64,000 nucleotides of DNA from Quercus robur (Eukaryota > Streptophyta > Magnoliopsida > Fagales > Fagaceae): positions 18,597,974-18,661,973 of the forward strand of contig NC_065536.1 in NCBI RefSeq assembly GCF_932294415.1. The letters are read 5' to 3'. Shown here piece by piece: positions 60,713 to 64,000 of this stretch. Position 1 is the first letter of the stretch. The number at the start of each line of letters is the position of its first letter. The notes beneath the pieces are model-generated. The model made no database searches and had not been told where the DNA came from. It worked only from the letters and a program-made list of their open reading frames with translations. Made by a program: the position numbers and the translations under genes.

Positions 60713-62330
60713 TAACAAATCGAGTAGAGGTAAAGACCACTGGGAACTAGCTGCTGTGAGTGTGAGATGGCTATGCATATGATAAAAAATAATGTTGGAC
60801 TTTTTGAAACAGAGCTCAAAACGTCATCAGTGATGGCAACTAGAGAATTCTAACGACATGTTCGGACGTAAAGTTTTTTTTTTTTTTTTTTGGGACTATT
60901 TTAGTCCTAGTTCAAATTATAGATAATTAGTGGTTATTGGTTAAAATTTGAATCTACTACTAAGATTACTTTTTTGTTCCAACAATAACAACCAGTAATA
61001 ACCTGCCATTTAAGATTTATTGTAAAAATGTTGTGAAAATATTGTTGACATATCATTTTTCATTTAATAAAGGGAAAATCTTGTTACACACTCTCTATTT
61101 TGGGTAATTATTAGGTAATCTTGAAGTACCATAATTGCGTATTCCTTCCTCTCATATAGGATCCTACTAATTAAATTTATAGTAGGACCCACAATTCATG
61201 TAAGAGGGGGAGTATATATTTATATTACTTCTGAAATATTCAATAATTTTTCATCTATTGCATACTCTGCACACACTATCTTGTGATACTCATTACTCTT
61301 TTCTAAATATGATCAAATGATAACATGATTAACATTTTTTGTTTAAAATATTTTGTAAGCACATTGATTGTAACAGTAAGAAATAATTTTTTTTTTAATT
61401 TTTTATAAATTCCATTTCATAAAAACATCAATATAACATCAACTTTATTATAATTACTCAATTTTATATTTAAAATTTAAATCTATATTGAATTAAAAAA
61501 AAAGACTTTTATTTATATGGACTAAATAGGTTCAATTGCAAATGGGTTATCCCATCATGACACAAATAATAAACCGAATCATTTTGGGTTGATTGTAGAT
61601 AAAGGAGGTCATCACAAATTAATTAATTATCCATTATGTTTTGATGGGAAAAACTTCATTTACACTTAGACTAACTTCCAAAAATAGTGTTGTGTTGTGT
61701 CAAAGTGGCATCTTCTAAACATAAAAAAAATCAGACAACTTACCAAGCATTTTGGTCAAAGTTATTCATTGTTTCATAATTTTTTTTTTTTTTTTTTTTG
61801 CTGAAATCATTGTTTCATCATTGATTATGTCATTATGAGTTATTGTCATTAACCCATTGTTTCATCATTGACTATGTCATGACATTTTTCTTCTACTAGA
61901 CCACTGGTGGCTGGTGCTTTGACGGTCCACAATTTGAATCTTATATTCTAATATAATAGACCGTGCATATTTAATACCTTGTTGTACAAGAAAGGCCAGA
62001 TTTCTGATCTACTTATTATGAACAGGTTTCCCAGCTCGATTAAGTGAGTAATAAAAGCACCCTCAAAAAAAAAAAAAAAAGTGAGTAATAATACTAGTTA
62101 AGGTTGCGATGTGTAGTGATTGTTTTTCATGGTAAGGCAATTTGGTATTACAAAAACTAGGGACAGACCCAGGTGGGGTCCAAGAGAGCCCGGACACCCC
62201 AGGGTCCAATTTTTTTTTTTTAGTTATAATTTTTTCATTTTTGTAGTTAGGCCCCCATTTTCCACAATAAACCTAATTAGCCTCACCTAAATGACAACCA
62301 TCTAACCAAAAAATTTAACAAAAATAATAA
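60713..62330. other. AKR-2 upstream region
   Basis: No gene. Blocks match the AKR-1 upstream region of unit 1, but foldback elements A and B, the solo LTR and the truncated LINE of unit 1 are absent. Near 62160-62210 a phrase (AGGGACAGACCCAGGTGGGG) resembles the start of an unidentified element. Confidence 0.6.
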
Positions 62331-62729
62331 AAATATTCACAATGGTGATTGTATTTTAGCAAAAAAAAAAAAAAAAAAAACTATTTTACCACCAAAGAGC
62401 CAAAAAATCATGTCTTATTGGAGAAGCTAAATATAAAAATTTTGCAACTATAGTAAACTGGTATAAATACCAATAGACTGTAGCAAGTTGTTAAAAATAA
62501 AATAAAATAAAATATTTTATTAAAATTATATCTCTTCCTTCAATTAAAAAAAACTTAAATTCTCTCGCTTCTTTTATTATTTTAATGAATTGTTTATATT
62601 ATTTTAAATGACATTATAAAAAAAGAATATTTGATATTGGGTGTATAGTAAAGTGAGGTGGTAAATAGATAAAGTAACTTTTTGAGGTGCTAAATGCTAA
62701 CATTTTTAGCATCACCAACGTGAATACTC
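62331..62729. mobile_element. Tourist-like MITE, copy 3
   Basis: 399 bp. Ends AAATATTCACAATGGTGATTG (left) and GAGTATTCACGTTGGTGATGC (right, reverse-complemented). TAA duplications at 62328-62330 and 62730-62732. Subterminal GTAAAGTGAGGTG block shared with the 32.1-33.7 kb member. Confidence 0.75.
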
Positions 62730-63232
62730 TAACTTCAACAAAAAAAGAAAAATCCTAGCCAACCTAATATTAAAAAAAAGACATTATTTTTGTTTTTGTT
62801 TGTCTTTGTTAGTAAATGATTGCATCTTAATGTATTTAGAAACAATGATTTTGAGTATTTATAATTTTGGTGAAAATATACTTTTGGCCTCTACATTTTG
62901 GGCCAATTTTCATTTTGGTTCCTAAATTGATTTTGCTACTAATGTAATCCCTAAAAAAAGAAAATCGATATTATTTTTGGTCCTTGTCGTTAACCTACTA
63001 ACGAAAACCTCCTACGTGGCTAGTAAAATAATATAAAAAATAACACGTTAGCATCCACGTCAGCATTTTAATAATACAAAATGCCCTAATCAGATTCAAA
63101 ATAAACCAGCTACGTTTTCCCCCATAGAGTTGAAACTTGAGAGCAAAAGCCCACTTAGTCAGGAAACATTCTCACAATTTTGAACTTTAGGGGTGGAGAT
63201 ATGGGTACATGGGAACCTTCTCTCTCTTTCTT
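62730..63232. other. Non-coding spacer
   Basis: No gene. A phrase near 62880-63060 (GGTCCTTGTCGTTAACC, CCTCCTACGTGGC) looks like a dispersed repeat but has no visible ends. Confidence 0.5.
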
Positions 63233-63511
63233 GGATTTAGATCCTCTAGATTTCCTAGGATACTCTACCAAATAGATTTTCTTAAATCCTAACCATTCTT
63301 TATTGATTTAATGGTCTAGATTCTGCCATGTCAGCATTCCACTAACAATATTCTTAATTGTTTTGTTTGTAATATTATTTTATTATTTTAAAAATATTGT
63401 TAGTGGAATGTTGACATGGCAGAATCTAGATCATTAAATCATTAAAGAATTGTTAGGATTTAAGGAAATTTATTGGTAGAGTACCCTAGGAAATCTAGAG
63501 AATCTGAATCC
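63233..63511. mobile_element. Foldback MITE, possibly Mutator-type
   Basis: 279 bp with inverted arms of about 125 bp (GGATTTAGATCCTCTAG left, GGATTCAGATTCTCTAG right reverse-complemented) around an AT-rich centre. Flanks CTCTTTCTT and CTCTTCCTC agree at 7 of 9 positions, suggesting a decayed 9-bp duplication as in Mutator-like elements. It carries no USE or TATA pair like elements A and B. Confidence 0.6.
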
Positions 63512-64000
63512 CTCTTCCTCACAATCTCTCTCAATTTCCTCTTCTCCCTGACTGTGGGTCAAAGTTTCGGACCTGTGTACTTTTTCTGCAATTTCTTATA
63601 TTTCAGTTATGACATTTTGATTTCTCTTTTGTTAAAGCACAATTAGCCTTTTGTTCATTATACATTTGGAATTTTGGGCTTGATTCTCCACAAATAAACA
63701 TTTCTAAAGAACCCAAAGGGAGATTTGGGCTAATATCACATTTTTGGCCCTTGTCACAAAAACGTCCCTGACATCGAACATAAGAAAACGAGTTAATTTT
63801 TGATTGTTTTCCCTAAAAACAAAAGGATGGTATAGCAAGTGTACTCTAGTCATGGCCCTTATGACCAATGAATATGTTTTTTTAGTGGCTTTCTTGAAAA
63901 AGAAAACACTTGGCATCATATTAGAAGTGGCAACATGTGCAACTTTGATATTTAAAGGACTAATTGTAGAGATTTACTGCAGTAGAAACTTTATCAAAGT
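63512..64000. other. Window end, matches 50690-50970
   Basis: No gene. Bases 63770-64000 match unit 1, including AAACAAAAGGATGGTATAGC and ACATGTGCAACTTTGA, which shows that the duplicated segment goes on. Confidence 0.7.

Overview
The window is nuclear DNA of a flowering plant, very probably a woody eudicot. It is AT-rich, has many short exons with GT-AG introns, CT/GA-rich leaders, and dense plant mobile elements (L1-type LINE, hAT, Tourist and Stowaway MITEs, Helitron-like ends, solo LTRs). The repeat flavour reminds me of Fagales (oak or chestnut type), but that is an impression, not a demonstration. All coding models below were built by reading splice sites directly and checking that reading frame is kept across every junction.

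Layout. 1-3.5 kb: a LINE 3' tail at the edge and mostly non-coding DNA, possibly the 3' end of a gene running toward PNG1. 3.56-14.90 kb, minus strand: a complete 17-exon gene for cytosolic peptide:N-glycanase (PNG1, 729 aa), with a tandem repeat array in intron 4 that copies the end of exon 4. 15-26.4 kb: intergenic mobile-element zone with a 1.1-kb hAT element, a Tourist MITE, two Helitron-like 3' ends and a stack of nested insertions (MITE containing an LTR containing another LTR). 26.4-32.1 kb: a nearly full-length but broken L1-type LINE with a 19-bp target duplication, next to two abutting MITEs. 35.4-39.1 kb, plus strand: a two-exon BAHD acyltransferase-fold gene of the ECERIFERUM2/26 type (460 aa). 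39.5-44.9 kb and 54.7-60.6 kb, minus strand: two intact, 7-exon, 344-aa aldo-keto reductase paralogues.

The BAHD/AKR region is a tandem segmental duplication. Unit 1 runs from about 38.4 to 51.0 kb and unit 2 from about 53.9 kb to beyond the window end. The AKR genes survived in both units; the BAHD gene is intact in unit 1 and only a fragment in unit 2. BAHD (cuticular wax elongation, by family) and AKR (NADPH carbonyl reduction, by family) are neighbours by position only; nothing shows that they work together. PNG1 belongs to ER-associated degradation and is unrelated to them.

The most unusual find is a pair of nearly palindromic elements (46942-47205 and 48714-49013), inserted in unit 1 and not seen in unit 2. 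Both start TGTGGG, end CCCACA and are flanked by exact 5-bp duplications. Their arms carry a plant snRNA-type upstream element (GTCCCACATCG). In three of the four arms a TATA box lies exactly 25 nt downstream, the layout of Pol III U6 promoters. The result is promoters facing each other inside a foldback.
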